Positions 21,372 to 31,963 of a stretch of DNA of 64,000 bases are shown here, piece by piece (positions within the stretch are counted from its first letter, which is position 1; each line of letters begins with the position of its first letter). Origin of the DNA: Chloroflexota bacterium (GTDB taxonomy: Bacteria > Chloroflexota > Dehalococcoidia > UBA2247 > RBG-13-53-26); assembly GCA_016875915.1 (NCBI GenBank), contig VGOM01000004.1:1-64000 (forward strand), written 5' to 3'. Made by a program: the position numbers and the translations under genes. A model generated the notes under the pieces. That model was not told where the DNA came from and searched no databases. It worked only from the letters and a program-made list of their open reading frames with translations.

Positions 21372-22751
21372 ATGAGCACTGAGCACCTGCGGGGCCGCTT
21401 CCAGAAGGACACGGACAGAGTGGCCGCCCGGTACATCGCCTCGATCCCGTTTGACCAGCGGCTCTATCGCCAGGACATCGCCGGCAGCATCGCCCATGCC
21501 CGGATGCTGGGCCGTCAGGGCATCATCCCGGAGGGCGAGGCGGAGGCCATCATCTCGGCCCTGGCCGAGATCCGGGAAGAGATCGACCAGGGGCAGTTCC
21601 ACTTCAAGGTGGAGCTGGAAGACATCCACATGAACATCGAGGCCCGGCTCATCGAGAAGATCGGGGATGTGGGCGGGAAGCTGCACACCGCCAGATCCCG
21701 CAACGACCAGGTGGCCCTGGACTTGCGCCTGTTCTGCAAGGAGGCCATCGGGGAGACGGTCCGCGGGCTGAAGGGACTGCAGGCCGCCCTGCTGGACGTG
21801 GCCGAGGCCAATATCGATGTCATCATGCCCGGCTACACCCATCTGCAGCGGGCGCAGCCGGTGCTGCTGTCCCATCACCTGCTGGCCTACTTCGAGATGC
21901 TCCAGCGGGACGTCCTCAGATTCCGGGACTGCCTGGCCCGGACCGACGTCATGCCGCTGGGCAGCGGAGCCCTGGCTGGGGTCCCCTATCCCATCGACCG
22001 GGACTTCGTGGCCCAGCAGCTGGGCTTCAGCCGGATCAGCCAGAACAGCATCGATGCCGTCTCCGACAGGGACTTCGTCATTGAGTACCAGGCGGCGGCC
22101 AGCATGGCTATGATGCACCTGTCCCGCCTGGCGGAGGAACTGGTCCTCTGGTCGACCGAGGAGTTCGGCTATGTTGACATAAACGACTCATTTGCCTCGG
22201 CATCAAGCATCATGCCCCAAAAGAAGAACCCCGACGTCGCCGAACTGGCCAGAGGGAAGACGGGCCGGGTCTACGGACACCTCCTCGGACTGCTTTCCGG
22301 CATGAAGGGACTGCCCCTGTCGTACAACCGCGATCTGCAGGAGGACAAGGAGGGTCTCTTCGACACCGTGGATACCCTGCATGCCTCCCTAGAGGCGTTC
22401 ACCGGAATGGTCAGAACCCTCAGAGTCAATGCCCGGCGCGCCGGCCAGGCCGCAGAGGGAGGGTACCTGCTGGCCACCGATGTGGCCGACTACCTTGTCA
22501 GGAAGGGCTTGCCCTTCCGGCAGGCCCACAGCGTGGTGGGACGATTGGTGGCCTATGCCGCGGAGAAGAAACGGGCCCTGAGTCACCTCGGCCTTGAGGA
22601 GTACCGGCGGTTCTCGGACCTTTTCGAAGCGGATGTCTTGCAGATGACTGCCGGCGCCTCCGTGGCTGCCCGGAGTGTCCCCGGGGGCACTGCCCCGGAT
22701 CAGGTGCGGGCTCAGGTGGCTCGCGCCAGAAGGGCCGTCAACGACGAATGA
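21372..22751 (+). CDS. argH: argininosuccinate lyase
   Basis: HTARSRNDQVALDLRL, GYTHLQRAQPV, SSIMPQKKNPDVAEL. Confidence 0.97.
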   Translation: MSTEHLRGRFQKDTDRVAARYIASIPFDQRLYRQDIAGSIAHARMLGRQGIIPEGEAEAIISALAEIREEIDQGQFHFKVELEDIHMNIEARLIEKIGDVGGKLHTARSRNDQVALDLRLFCKEAIGETVRGLKGLQAALLDVAEANIDVIMPGYTHLQRAQPVLLSHHLLAYFEMLQRDVLRFRDCLARTDVMPLGSGALAGVPYPIDRDFVAQQLGFSRISQNSIDAVSDRDFVIEYQAAASMAMMHLSRLAEELVLWSTEEFGYVDINDSFASASSIMPQKKNPDVAELARGKTGRVYGHLLGLLSGMKGLPLSYNRDLQEDKEGLFDTVDTLHASLEAFTGMVRTLRVNARRAGQAAEGGYLLATDVADYLVRKGLPFRQAHSVVGRLVAYAAEKKRALSHLGLEEYRRFSDLFEADVLQMTAGASVAARSVPGGTAPDQVRAQVARARRAVNDE

Positions 22752-22791
22752 GGAGAGGGTACTGATCGGGATTCCTGCGCCCGGGACTGGC

Positions 22792-22977
22792 CTAGTGGCC
22801 CAGTTTCTGCTGGGTGCGCAGGCACTTCATACAGACGCTGAGCTTCCTGACGCTCCCGTCCATGGTCAGGGTGGTGGGGTGGACATTGGGCTGCCAGCGT
22901 CTCTTGGTGTGTCGCTTGGAGTGGCTCACGTTGTGACCGGTCTTGGGTACCTTCCCGCAGATTTCGCACTTTGCCAT
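22792..22977 (-). CDS. rpmB: 50S ribosomal protein L28
   Basis: MAKCEICGKVPKTGHNVSHSKRHTKRRWQPNV...CMKCLRT. Confidence 0.96.
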   Translation of the reverse strand: MAKCEICGKVPKTGHNVSHSKRHTKRRWQPNVHPTTLTMDGSVRKLSVCMKCLRTQQKLGH

Positions 22978-23074
22978 CGTCTGTGAACTGTCCTTGTCTG
23001 AATCCTGACTCTTTGATAAACCGGTGCTCTTTGCTGTAAGATTACCAGAACAATATACAGGGAGAATCGAAGGA

Positions 23075-24736
23075 ATGCAAGAATCGAAGGGAAAGGCTGC
23101 CGCCAGATCGCGGGCCTACAGTGGCCGCGATCTGAGGGAGATGTTTGCGGCGGCCACTGTCTGGCTTGAGAAGAGCGTCGCCGACATCAATGCTCTGAAT
23201 GTCTTCCCCGTGCCGGATGGCGACTGCGGCACCAACATGCTGCTCACCATGCGCTCCACCATGGAGGAGGCATACCGTGCCCCGGACAACAACGCCTCAG
23301 ATGTAGCCCATGCCATGGCCCGCGGGGCCCTGATGGGGGCCAGGGGCAACAGCGGCGTCATCCTTTCCCAGATCTTCCGCGGTCTGGCCCAGGGACTTGA
23401 GGGCAAGGAATCGTTCGGCGGCAGGGACTTCGCCGCGGCGCTGGACAAGGGTTCCACCATCGCCTACAAGGCCCTGACCCGTCCGGTGGAGGGCACCATA
23501 CTCACCGTGGCCAGGGATGCCTCAGCCGCCGGGATGGCCTCTGTCGACAACGGCGACCTCCTGCCGGTTATGGAAGCCGCCGTCAGGGCGGCCCGTGAAT
23601 CGGTGGCCAACACCCCCACGCTCCTGCCTGTTCTGCGACAGGCGGGTGTGGTTGACGCCGGAGGGCAGGGACTCTACGTTCTGTTCGACGGCGCCCTGCA
23701 TTACCTCAAGGGCGAGATGGAAGAGATGAAGACCCGCCGTCCGCAGGTGGTACCCAGCAGTATTCCCCTTGTCTCCAAGCTGCCCCAGTTGGTGGCCGAG
23801 AAAGAGGAGCCCTATGGCTACTGCACCGAGTTCGTCCTGAAGGGGCAGAAGAAGCTGGACCTGGAGAAGATCAGGAAGCGCCTCATCAACGAGGGGCAGT
23901 GCCTCATCGTGGTGGGCGACGATGACCTGGTCCACATTCACATCCACACCTTTGATCCCGGGAAGGCCATCCACTACGCCTCCTCCATGGGCACGCTGCA
24001 CGAGATCAAGATCCAGAACATGGATGATCAGCACAGGGACTACACCGAGATGGTCACCAATCAGGCTCCGCCGGCGGAGATAGCCACCGTGGCTGTGGTT
24101 GCTGGAGACGGCATGGCGCAGCTCTTTCGCAGCCTGGGGATCAGCACCATCGTGCCGGGAGGGCAGACCATGAATCCCAGCACCAGGGAGTTGCTGGAGG
24201 CCGTGGAGGCGCTTCCTCAGGACAAGGCCATCATCCTCACCAACAACAAGAACATCATCCCTGCCGCCAAGCAGGTGCCGCCACTGACCGGCAAGAAGGT
24301 CAGGATCGTGCCCACCGAGACCATCCCCCAGGGTGTCGCCGCTCTGCTGGCCTTCAACTACGACACGGACCTGAGGACCAATGTCTCCTTGATGAAGGAC
24401 GCCAGTGCGTCTGTGAAGACCATAGAGGTCACCCGTGCGGTCCGCGCTGCCAAGATCGGCAATCTGAAGATCGGCAGGAGGCAATCCATCGGTTTCGTTG
24501 ATGGCGAGCTGGCCGTTGTCGGCGACAAGCCCCCCAAGGTGCTCTACGATGTCCTCGCCGGTCTGGGCGAAGCTGTGGCCAGGAGCGAGATACTCACCAT
24601 CTACTACGGCAAGAACACCAAGCGCTCCGAGGCAGAGGTACTGGCCGATACGGTTCGGCAGGCATACCCTCATCTGGAGGTAGAGTTGGTCTATGGAGGG
24701 CAGCCGCACTATCACTACATCGCCTCAGTGGAATAG
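23075..24736 (+). CDS. fakA: DAK2/DhaL domain protein, fatty acid kinase FakA-like
   Basis: NALNVFPVPDGDCGTNMLLTMRS, MGARGNSGVILSQIFRG, followed by a DegV gene. Confidence 0.9.
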   Translation: MQESKGKAAARSRAYSGRDLREMFAAATVWLEKSVADINALNVFPVPDGDCGTNMLLTMRSTMEEAYRAPDNNASDVAHAMARGALMGARGNSGVILSQIFRGLAQGLEGKESFGGRDFAAALDKGSTIAYKALTRPVEGTILTVARDASAAGMASVDNGDLLPVMEAAVRAARESVANTPTLLPVLRQAGVVDAGGQGLYVLFDGALHYLKGEMEEMKTRRPQVVPSSIPLVSKLPQLVAEKEEPYGYCTEFVLKGQKKLDLEKIRKRLINEGQCLIVVGDDDLVHIHIHTFDPGKAIHYASSMGTLHEIKIQNMDDQHRDYTEMVTNQAPPAEIATVAVVAGDGMAQLFRSLGISTIVPGGQTMNPSTRELLEAVEALPQDKAIILTNNKNIIPAAKQVPPLTGKKVRIVPTETIPQGVAALLAFNYDTDLRTNVSLMKDASASVKTIEVTRAVRAAKIGNLKIGRRQSIGFVDGELAVVGDKPPKVLYDVLAGLGEAVARSEILTIYYGKNTKRSEAEVLADTVRQAYPHLEVELVYGGQPHYHYIASVE

Positions 24737-24878
24737 CCCCTCCAGCCGCCCTCAGCCACGAACCGCACCCTCTCCCGTCCGTATTCCCCGGGGGCCTTTG
24801 CGTTGGCTTCCGGAGATGCCGCCGGTGCATTGCCCCGGTCTTCCCGAACGGCGGATGGGGGACTGAAGGCGGGGATAG

Positions 24879-25832
24879 ATGGTCAAGATTGTCACTGACA
24901 GCACCTCGGATCTCCCCCCGGAGATAGCCGGCGCTCTGGGCATCACCGTTGTGCCGGCCTATGTCCATTTCGGGGACAAGTCCTACCGTGACGGGGTGGA
25001 TCTGGATACGGACGACCTGTACCGCAGAATGCTGGCCGGCCCGGTTCATCCCACCACATCGGCGCCGGCCCCCGGGGACTTCGCCGAGGTCTATCGCCGG
25101 CTGGCCCGGGAGACCGATGAGATCGTTGCCGTGACGGTTACCTCCAAGCAGAGCGCCGTCTACGATTCGGCGCTGATGGGCAAGGAGTCCCTGAAGGAGC
25201 GATGTCGCATCGAGGTGGTTGACTCCCAGTCGGTCACCATGGGACTGGGGCTCATGGCTATCATGGCTGCCAGGAAGGCTGAGGCAGGGGCTGGCATGGA
25301 CGAAGTGCTGGAGGCCCTACGCCAGGCCATCCCCAGGACCCACGGACTGGCCGTCCTCGAGACCCTGAAGTACGCTTTGAAGGGCGGCCGTCTGGGCAAG
25401 GCCGGCGCCCTGATAGGGGCCCTGGTCAAAGTCAGGCCCATGCTCACCATCAGGGCCGGGGTCATCGGGCCTTCCGGCGTGACCCGGACCCATGCCAGGG
25501 GCGTAGAGCGGCTGTGCGACTTCGTCAGGAAGCACCGCCCCATCGATGACACTGCCGTGGTTCACAGCAGTTCGCCGGAGGAGGCGCAGAGCCTGGCGGA
25601 GCAGCTGCGGTCCATCGTGCCCCAGAGCCGCCCCATTGTGGCCAGGCTGGGAGCCGCCTTGGGAGTGCACGCCGGGCCGGGTGCGCTGGTGGTGGTTGTC
25701 AGAGAGGGGACGGGCGCTGCAGACAGGGCCGTCGAGGGCCAGAAGAGGGGCAGGAGACTGGCGCTGCCCCCGTTGCGGATGCCTCACAAGGGGGGGGCTT
25801 CGATACCGGCAGAAGCTGCTGCCGGCCTCTAG
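24879..25832 (+). CDS. DegV family fatty-acid-binding protein (FakB-like)
   Basis: VKIVTDSTSDLPPEIA, HPTTSAPAPGDFAE, DSQSVTMGLGLM. Confidence 0.92.
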   Translation: MVKIVTDSTSDLPPEIAGALGITVVPAYVHFGDKSYRDGVDLDTDDLYRRMLAGPVHPTTSAPAPGDFAEVYRRLARETDEIVAVTVTSKQSAVYDSALMGKESLKERCRIEVVDSQSVTMGLGLMAIMAARKAEAGAGMDEVLEALRQAIPRTHGLAVLETLKYALKGGRLGKAGALIGALVKVRPMLTIRAGVIGPSGVTRTHARGVERLCDFVRKHRPIDDTAVVHSSSPEEAQSLAEQLRSIVPQSRPIVARLGAALGVHAGPGALVVVVREGTGAADRAVEGQKRGRRLALPPLRMPHKGGASIPAEAAAGL

Positions 25833-25838
25833 GGGGCT

Positions 25839-28250
25839 TTGTTGGCCGCCAAGGGCGCTGAAGCGTTGGCCAGGATCCTCGAACTGGAGCTGGCGGGCCG
25901 CTATGCTGACACCGCCGTGGTCGGGGGACTGGATGCCTACCTGCGGCGGCAACTGAACAGCGCCAAAGACCAAGGCACACCATCGTTTCTGTCCGCCGTT
26001 TGCCCCCGGGGTTTCCGCTACGCCCGTCTCACACCGGATCAGCGCCAGGAGTGGGTGGACAGAGTGCGTCGGCGCCTGAACGAAGCAGCGGTTGACCGCC
26101 ATGCCCCGACCGGACCGGCCAAGGCGGAGCCGGAAGCGCCATCATCCGGCACCCTTGATTCCCCCATCACGGTGCTCAGCGGCATTGGCCAGGCCACAGC
26201 GCAGCGTTTCGCCAGGCTGGGCGTGAGAGGCATCAGGGATCTCCTGTATCTCTTCCCCATCCGGCATCTCGACTATGCCCGGAAGAGGACCGTCTCGCAG
26301 CTTGAGCCGGGCACGGACCAGACCCTCATCGCCACCGTCTGGTCGGCCCGCCAGGTGCTCCTGGGCGGCAGGCCCGGCACGGAGGCTGTGGTCGGTGATC
26401 AGACCGGCACCGTGCGGGTGGTCTGGTTCAACCAGCCCTATCTGGCCCGGACCCTGACTCCCAACGCCCGGGTGGCCCTCTCGGGCAGGATCGGCCTCTT
26501 CAAGGGCCAGAAGGTCTTTGAGTCCCCGGAGTGGGAGATGCTGGGAGCTGAGGACCTGACCCACACCGGCCGCCTGGTCCCGGTGTATCCGCTGACCGAA
26601 GGACTGAATCGTCGCTCCGTCCGCAAACTGATGCGGCAGGCTGTCTTGGGGTGGGCGCCTCAGGTGGCCGACTTCCTGCCGTCTGACGTCAGGGCTCGCT
26701 GCTCGCTGATGGATCTGCCCCGGGCCATCCGTCAGGCCCACTTCCCCGACGATGAGCAGGCCAAGGAGGAGTCCAGGAGGCGGCTGGCCTTCAATGAGTT
26801 CTTCCTCATCCAGGCTGGCCTCTGCTCCAGGAAGCTGGAGTGGCAGGACAACCGGGCCACCAGCTTCAGGGACGGGGCGGGTCTGCGCAGCACGTTCGAG
26901 CGCAGTCTTCCCTTCGCTCTGACGCGGGCCCAGAGCCGGGCGCTGGATGAGGTTGTGGCGGGACTGGACAGCAGCACCCCCATGTCCCGTCTCCTCCAGG
27001 GGGACGTCGGCAGCGGGAAAACGGTCGTCGCCACGCTGGCCCTCCTGGTGGTGGCCGCCAACGGCGGCCAAGGGGCCTTCATGGTCCCCACCGAGGTCTT
27101 GGCCGAGCAGCACTTCCACAGCATCTCCAGACTCCTTTCCAGAATGGGGGAACTGCAGGGCGGGGAGGGATACATGCTCAGCTTCCCTTCCGTTCCTCCC
27201 TACCCCTTCACCATGGCCCTGCTCACCGGCAGCCTTCGCCAGGCTGAGAAGCGGCGGATACATCAGCTTGTCAGGCAGGGCGATGTCCACCTGGTCATCG
27301 GCACCCATGCGCTGATCCAGAAGGGGGTGGAGTTCGACAGGCTAGGGCTGGCCGTCGTCGATGAACAGCACCGCTTCGGGGTATTGCAGCGCTCTGCGCT
27401 GCAGAGAAAGGGCAACACCCCGCATGTGCTGGTCATGACCGCCACGCCCATACCGCGTACCCTGGCTCTGACCATCTACGGTGACCTGGATCTCTCGGTC
27501 ATTGACCAGTTGCCTCCGGGGAGGGTCGATATCGAGACCAGGTGGCTTGGACCCGGCCAGAGAGAGGTCGCCTATGCCTTCATCCGTCGGGCCGTAGCCG
27601 ACGGCCGGCAGGCCTTCATCGTCTGTCCCCTGGTGGAGGAGTCGGAGGCCATTGAGGCCACGGCAGCCGTCGCAGAGTACGCACGCCTCGCCCAGGGAGT
27701 CTTCCCTGATCTCCGCCTGGGGCTGCTCCACGGGCGCATGCCCGGAGCGGAGAAGGAGGCGGTCATGAGGAGCTTCAGAGACGGTCATCTTGACGTCCTG
27801 GTCTGCACCCCCGTGGTCGAGGTGGGCATCGATGTCCCCAATGCCGTGGTCATACTGATAGAAGCGGCCGAGCGGTTCGGCCTGTCCCAGCTTCACCAGT
27901 TCCGGGGCCGGGTGGGCCGGGGAGAGCACAAGAGCTACTGCATGCTGCTGTCGGACACACCCTCGATGGCGGGGCAGGAGCGTCTCAGGATCATTGAGCG
28001 GACCCGTGACGGCTTCCTGTTGGCCGAGGAGGACCTGAGGATGCGGGGTCCGGGGGAGTTCTTCGGCACTCAGCAGAGCGGCTTCCCGGAGCTGCGCATG
28101 GCCAGGCTGTCCGATGCGGCCCTGCTTGATGCCGCCCGTGAGCAGGCCATTCTCCTGCTGCGGAGCGATCCGGACCTGAAGCGGCCGGAGCACCATCTGC
28201 TGGCTGATGAAGTGGCCCGGCTGTGGACCCGGGGCGGCAAGGCCGCCTGA
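25839..28250 (+). CDS. recG: ATP-dependent DNA helicase RecG
   Basis: LLQGDVGSGKTVVATLA, VVDEQHRFGVLQR, MTATPIPRTLALTIYGDLD, QFRGRVGRGEHKSYC. Confidence 0.96.
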   Translation: MLAAKGAEALARILELELAGRYADTAVVGGLDAYLRRQLNSAKDQGTPSFLSAVCPRGFRYARLTPDQRQEWVDRVRRRLNEAAVDRHAPTGPAKAEPEAPSSGTLDSPITVLSGIGQATAQRFARLGVRGIRDLLYLFPIRHLDYARKRTVSQLEPGTDQTLIATVWSARQVLLGGRPGTEAVVGDQTGTVRVVWFNQPYLARTLTPNARVALSGRIGLFKGQKVFESPEWEMLGAEDLTHTGRLVPVYPLTEGLNRRSVRKLMRQAVLGWAPQVADFLPSDVRARCSLMDLPRAIRQAHFPDDEQAKEESRRRLAFNEFFLIQAGLCSRKLEWQDNRATSFRDGAGLRSTFERSLPFALTRAQSRALDEVVAGLDSSTPMSRLLQGDVGSGKTVVATLALLVVAANGGQGAFMVPTEVLAEQHFHSISRLLSRMGELQGGEGYMLSFPSVPPYPFTMALLTGSLRQAEKRRIHQLVRQGDVHLVIGTHALIQKGVEFDRLGLAVVDEQHRFGVLQRSALQRKGNTPHVLVMTATPIPRTLALTIYGDLDLSVIDQLPPGRVDIETRWLGPGQREVAYAFIRRAVADGRQAFIVCPLVEESEAIEATAAVAEYARLAQGVFPDLRLGLLHGRMPGAEKEAVMRSFRDGHLDVLVCTPVVEVGIDVPNAVVILIEAAERFGLSQLHQFRGRVGRGEHKSYCMLLSDTPSMAGQERLRIIERTRDGFLLAEEDLRMRGPGEFFGTQQSGFPELRMARLSDAALLDAAREQAILLLRSDPDLKRPEHHLLADEVARLWTRGGKAA

Positions 28251-28292
28251 AGATGACTGAACGCACGGAGAAGGAAACGCAGAAGGTGAGAC

Positions 28293-29951
28293 ATGGTTAA
28301 AGGCAAGATCGCCGGCGCGCTCAGGGAGGCTGTCATAGAGGCTCAGCGGCAGGAGTTGCTGCCCTCGGTGGCGCTGCCCGACATCGTCGTGGAACGGCCG
28401 CAGAGCACCGCCCACGGCGACTATGCCTGCAGCTCACCCCTGAAGCTGGCCCGGATCATGGGCCTCAATCCCCTGCAGATCGCCGAGAGGGTGGCCCATC
28501 TCATCGCCCCCCTCCCGGAGGTGGAGAAGGTTGAGGTGGCCCGCCCCGGCTTCATCAATTTCACCCTGAGGAGGGATTGGCTTGCCCGTGAGGTGGAGGC
28601 CATCAGGCACGCCGGCCGGGACTACGGCGGCGTTGACCTGGGCCGGGGCCGGAGGGTGCAACTGGAGTTCGTCAGCGTCAACCCCACCGGCCCGCTCCAT
28701 GTCGGCCATGGCAGGGGGGCCATCCTGGGCGATACCCTGGCCAATGTGCTGGCTGCCTCCGGCTACTCCGTTGAGAGGGAGTACTACGTCAACGACGCCG
28801 GCGGCCAGATAGATGCCTTCTACCGCTCCCTGTACGCCCGCTGTCAGCAGGAGGCCGGGCGGCAGGAGGAGATTCCCCAGGACGGCTACCGGGGCGACTA
28901 CGTGGTGGAGCTGGCCCGGCAGATCATGGCCGAGAAGGGCGACGCCCTTCTCGTGATGCCCCGGGAGGAAGCCGTGGCCGAGATAGGCCGGATCGGCCTG
29001 CTCCGGGTCATGGAATCGATCAGGGCCGACCTTGAGTTGCTTGGAGTGAACTTCGACGTCTGGTTCAGCGAGAAGAGCCTCTATGACACGGGACAGTACC
29101 AGCAGACCATGTCCCTGCTTCGGGCCGGGGGGCATATGGGGGAGAAGGAAGGGGCGGTCTGGTTCGCCTCTTCCGAGCTGGGAGATGACAAGGACAACGT
29201 CCTGGTCCGCAGCAACGGAGTGCCCACCTACTTTGCCTCAGACGTGGCCTACCACTACAACAAGTTCGTTGCCCGGCAGTTCGACACGGTGATCAACATC
29301 TGGGGTGCTGATCATCAGGGCCACGTCCCCAGGATGAAGGCAGTGCTCAGGGCACTGGACATCGACCCCGCCCGGCTTCAGATCATCATCACCCAGATGG
29401 TCACCCTCAGGCGCGGCGGTGTTGAGTTGCGCATATCCAAGCGCAGCGGGGAACTGGTCACCCTCAGGGAGGTGGTGGATGAGGTCGGCGCTGACGCCTG
29501 CCGCTTCGTCTTCCTGTCCCGCTCCACTGACAGCCAGATGGACTTCGATCTGGAGCTGGCCAAGAAGGAGTCGGCGGAAAACCCGGTCTACTATGTCCAG
29601 TACGCCCATGCCCGGATCGCCAGCATCCTGCGTATGGCGGCGGAGCGGAACATCGATATCAGCCGCGGGGATGTCTCGCTGCTGGTCACCGAGCCGGAGT
29701 TGGGCCTGATCCGGAGGATGATCGAGCTGCCGGAGGTTGTGGAGATCGTGGCCGCCAATCTTGAGCCGCACCATCTGCCCCACTATGCGCTGGAGCTGGC
29801 CACGGCCTTCCACGGCTTCTACAGAGACTGCCGGGTGATCTCCGAGGATGAGGCGCTGACCGCCGCCCGGCTGAAGCTGGTGGACGCGGCCAGGATAGTC
29901 CTGGCCAGAACCCTGTCCCTCATGGGCATGACCGCTCCGGAACGGATGTAG
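28293..29951 (+). CDS. argS: arginyl-tRNA synthetase
   Basis: VSVNPTGPLHVGHGRGAILGDTLANVL (HIGH-class), EYYVNDAGGQI. Confidence 0.97.
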   Translation: MVKGKIAGALREAVIEAQRQELLPSVALPDIVVERPQSTAHGDYACSSPLKLARIMGLNPLQIAERVAHLIAPLPEVEKVEVARPGFINFTLRRDWLAREVEAIRHAGRDYGGVDLGRGRRVQLEFVSVNPTGPLHVGHGRGAILGDTLANVLAASGYSVEREYYVNDAGGQIDAFYRSLYARCQQEAGRQEEIPQDGYRGDYVVELARQIMAEKGDALLVMPREEAVAEIGRIGLLRVMESIRADLELLGVNFDVWFSEKSLYDTGQYQQTMSLLRAGGHMGEKEGAVWFASSELGDDKDNVLVRSNGVPTYFASDVAYHYNKFVARQFDTVINIWGADHQGHVPRMKAVLRALDIDPARLQIIITQMVTLRRGGVELRISKRSGELVTLREVVDEVGADACRFVFLSRSTDSQMDFDLELAKKESAENPVYYVQYAHARIASILRMAAERNIDISRGDVSLLVTEPELGLIRRMIELPEVVEIVAANLEPHHLPHYALELATAFHGFYRDCRVISEDEALTAARLKLVDAARIVLARTLSLMGMTAPERM

Positions 29952-29975
29952 TCCCCGCCGGCACGCTCCTCGTGC

Positions 29976-31007
29976 TCAGAGCTTGTGGGCCTGCCTGACC
30001 TGCTGGATGACGGCCCCGGTGTCCGGCTCCCTGGTCCCGCCGGCGGGCTGCCCCAGGGGATCTTCGATCTCCGTCTTCCCCAGAAGAACGTCGAAGGTGG
30101 CCTTGACCGAGTAGGGCAGGGCCCTGAGGTGGTAGCCTCCTTCCAGGGTCAGGACCAGCCGGTCCTGGCACAGGTCCGCGGCCAGCTTCTTCAGCAGGGA
30201 GACCATCCGGGCGAAGCCGCTGACGGTGAGCTGCATGTAGGAGATGGAATCCGCCCAGTGAGCATCGTATCCCGCCGAGACCAGGATCAGCTCGGGCCTG
30301 AAGCGCTGTGCCAGAGGCAGGAGCACCTGCTGGAATACCTCGAGGTAGGACTCATCGCCGCAGCCCGGCGGCAGCGGCACGTTGGCGGTGGTCCCCGCCC
30401 CCTTCCCCGTACCGGTCTCGGTGATCCGGCCCGTCCCGGGGTAGAGCGGCCACTGGTGGACCGAGAAGAAGAACACCGACGGGTCATCATAGAAGATGTC
30501 CTGAGTGCCGTTGCCGTGGTGGACGTCGAAGTCGGCGATGAGCACCCGGCTCAGCCCATGCTTCCTCACGGCCTGCCGGGCCGCCACAGCGATGTTGTTG
30601 AAGAGGCAAAACCCCCCGGCGTCGCTGCCGGTGGCGTGGTGTCCCGGCGGCCTGACCAGCGCGAAGGCGCTCCGCACATCCCCTCTGAGAACTGTCTCCG
30701 CAGCCTGGAGCACTCCCCCGGCGGCATGGAGGGCCGCTTCATATGAGCGGGAAGACACCACGGTGTCGGCGTCCAGCCAGCCCCCGCCGGCGCGGGCGGC
30801 GGCCTCGATCTGCGAGATGTGCGCTGCTGAGTGCACCGCGAGAAGGTCGTCCATCGAGGCTGGCTGGGCGGGGATCTGAACTAGCTCCTCCTTGACGCCG
30901 CTCTGCTCCAGCAGTGCCAGGATGTGCTCCAGCCTGCTGGCGTTCTCAGGGTGCTGTCCGGTGTCATGCTCCAGGTAGACCGGATGGCAGACCATGCCTG
31001 CTTTCAT
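29976..31007 (-). CDS. histone deacetylase-family (class II/AcuC-like) amidohydrolase
   Basis: RPPGHHA, IADFDVHHGNGTQDIFYDDPSVFFFSVHQ, SAGYDAH. Confidence 0.93.
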   Translation of the reverse strand: MKAGMVCHPVYLEHDTGQHPENASRLEHILALLEQSGVKEELVQIPAQPASMDDLLAVHSAAHISQIEAAARAGGGWLDADTVVSSRSYEAALHAAGGVLQAAETVLRGDVRSAFALVRPPGHHATGSDAGGFCLFNNIAVAARQAVRKHGLSRVLIADFDVHHGNGTQDIFYDDPSVFFFSVHQWPLYPGTGRITETGTGKGAGTTANVPLPPGCGDESYLEVFQQVLLPLAQRFRPELILVSAGYDAHWADSISYMQLTVSGFARMVSLLKKLAADLCQDRLVLTLEGGYHLRALPYSVKATFDVLLGKTEIEDPLGQPAGGTREPDTGAVIQQVRQAHKL

Positions 31008-31056
31008 CAGGACCCCTCCCTCAGTCGCTCCCCCGGCGCTGCCGGCTGGCGCCTGT

Positions 31057-31929
31057 TCAATGGCTCGCCGTGCGGCCGGCGGCCGCCACCATCTCCCGGT
31101 AGGCGGCGGTCAGCCTGGCGGTGACCTTGCCCGGCACGCCCCGGCCCACGGCCTGCCCCCCGAACGACGTGATGGGCATGATCTCGATGAGCGAGTTGGT
31201 GCAGAAGGCCTCGTCGGCCGAGATGAACTCGCCGGGATCTATCCTGCATTCTGCGGCGTCCAGGCCCGCCGAGCGGGCCAGTTCCAGAACCGCGCCCCGG
31301 GTGATTCCGGGCAGGATGCCGCTGTCCTCTCCGGGGGTGCGCAGGGTGTTGCCGGAGACCAGGAAGACGTTGCTGGTGCTGCCTTCACCAACGAACCCCT
31401 GCTCGTTGAGCATGATCGCCTCGTCGTCCCCGGCCAGCCGGGCCTCCCTCCGGGCGAGCAGATTGTCCAGGCAGCTCAGCGACTTCAGCCCCGAGAGCGG
31501 GGAACGGGTGTTCCGTCTGATGGTGGACAGCACCGCCCGGAATCCCTGACGGTAGACGGCGTCGGCATGGGGCACGTAGTCACGGGCGGTGATCAACAGG
31601 GTCGGTTCCCGGCAGGCAGTCATGTCCGGCACCGGCTCTCCCCGCCCGCCCGAGAGGGTCAGCCGGATCCTGGCGTTGCCCAGGTGATTGGCCTCCATGG
31701 TCTCATGGATGGCCCGGGAGAGATCGGGCAGGTGGTCCATTCCCAGGCCGAGGAATGCCGCCGCGCGGCGCAGCCTGGCCAGGTGCGCCTCCAGGCGGAA
31801 GACGTGTCCCGAATAGGCCCGCATGGTCTCGAACAGGCCGTAGCCGTAGAGGAATCCGTGATCCATGGGGGAGAGGTGGGCCTCAGACAGGGGCACCAGG
31901 GATCCGTTCAGACAGACCATCTCTTGCAC
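31057..31929 (-). CDS. pabC: class IV PLP aminotransferase, probably aminodeoxychorismate lyase
   Basis: DHGFLYGYGLFETMRAY, LKSLSCLDNLLARREA, GFVGEGSTSNVFLV; adjacent to pabA/pabB. Confidence 0.78.
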   Translation of the reverse strand: MQEMVCLNGSLVPLSEAHLSPMDHGFLYGYGLFETMRAYSGHVFRLEAHLARLRRAAAFLGLGMDHLPDLSRAIHETMEANHLGNARIRLTLSGGRGEPVPDMTACREPTLLITARDYVPHADAVYRQGFRAVLSTIRRNTRSPLSGLKSLSCLDNLLARREARLAGDDEAIMLNEQGFVGEGSTSNVFLVSGNTLRTPGEDSGILPGITRGAVLELARSAGLDAAECRIDPGEFISADEAFCTNSLIEIMPITSFGGQAVGRGVPGKVTARLTAAYREMVAAAGRTASH

Positions 31930-31963
31930 GGGCTTGCCCCCACTTCGTTGTGCCGGGGTCAGT

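Noticed and set aside
18078-22118. 1346-aa minus-strand ORF
   Set aside because: Lies antisense to argB, argD, argG and argH, which are clearly conserved. Long open antisense frames are expected in GC-rich codon-biased DNA. The translation is low-complexity G/H/Q/D/V-rich with no recognisable domain.
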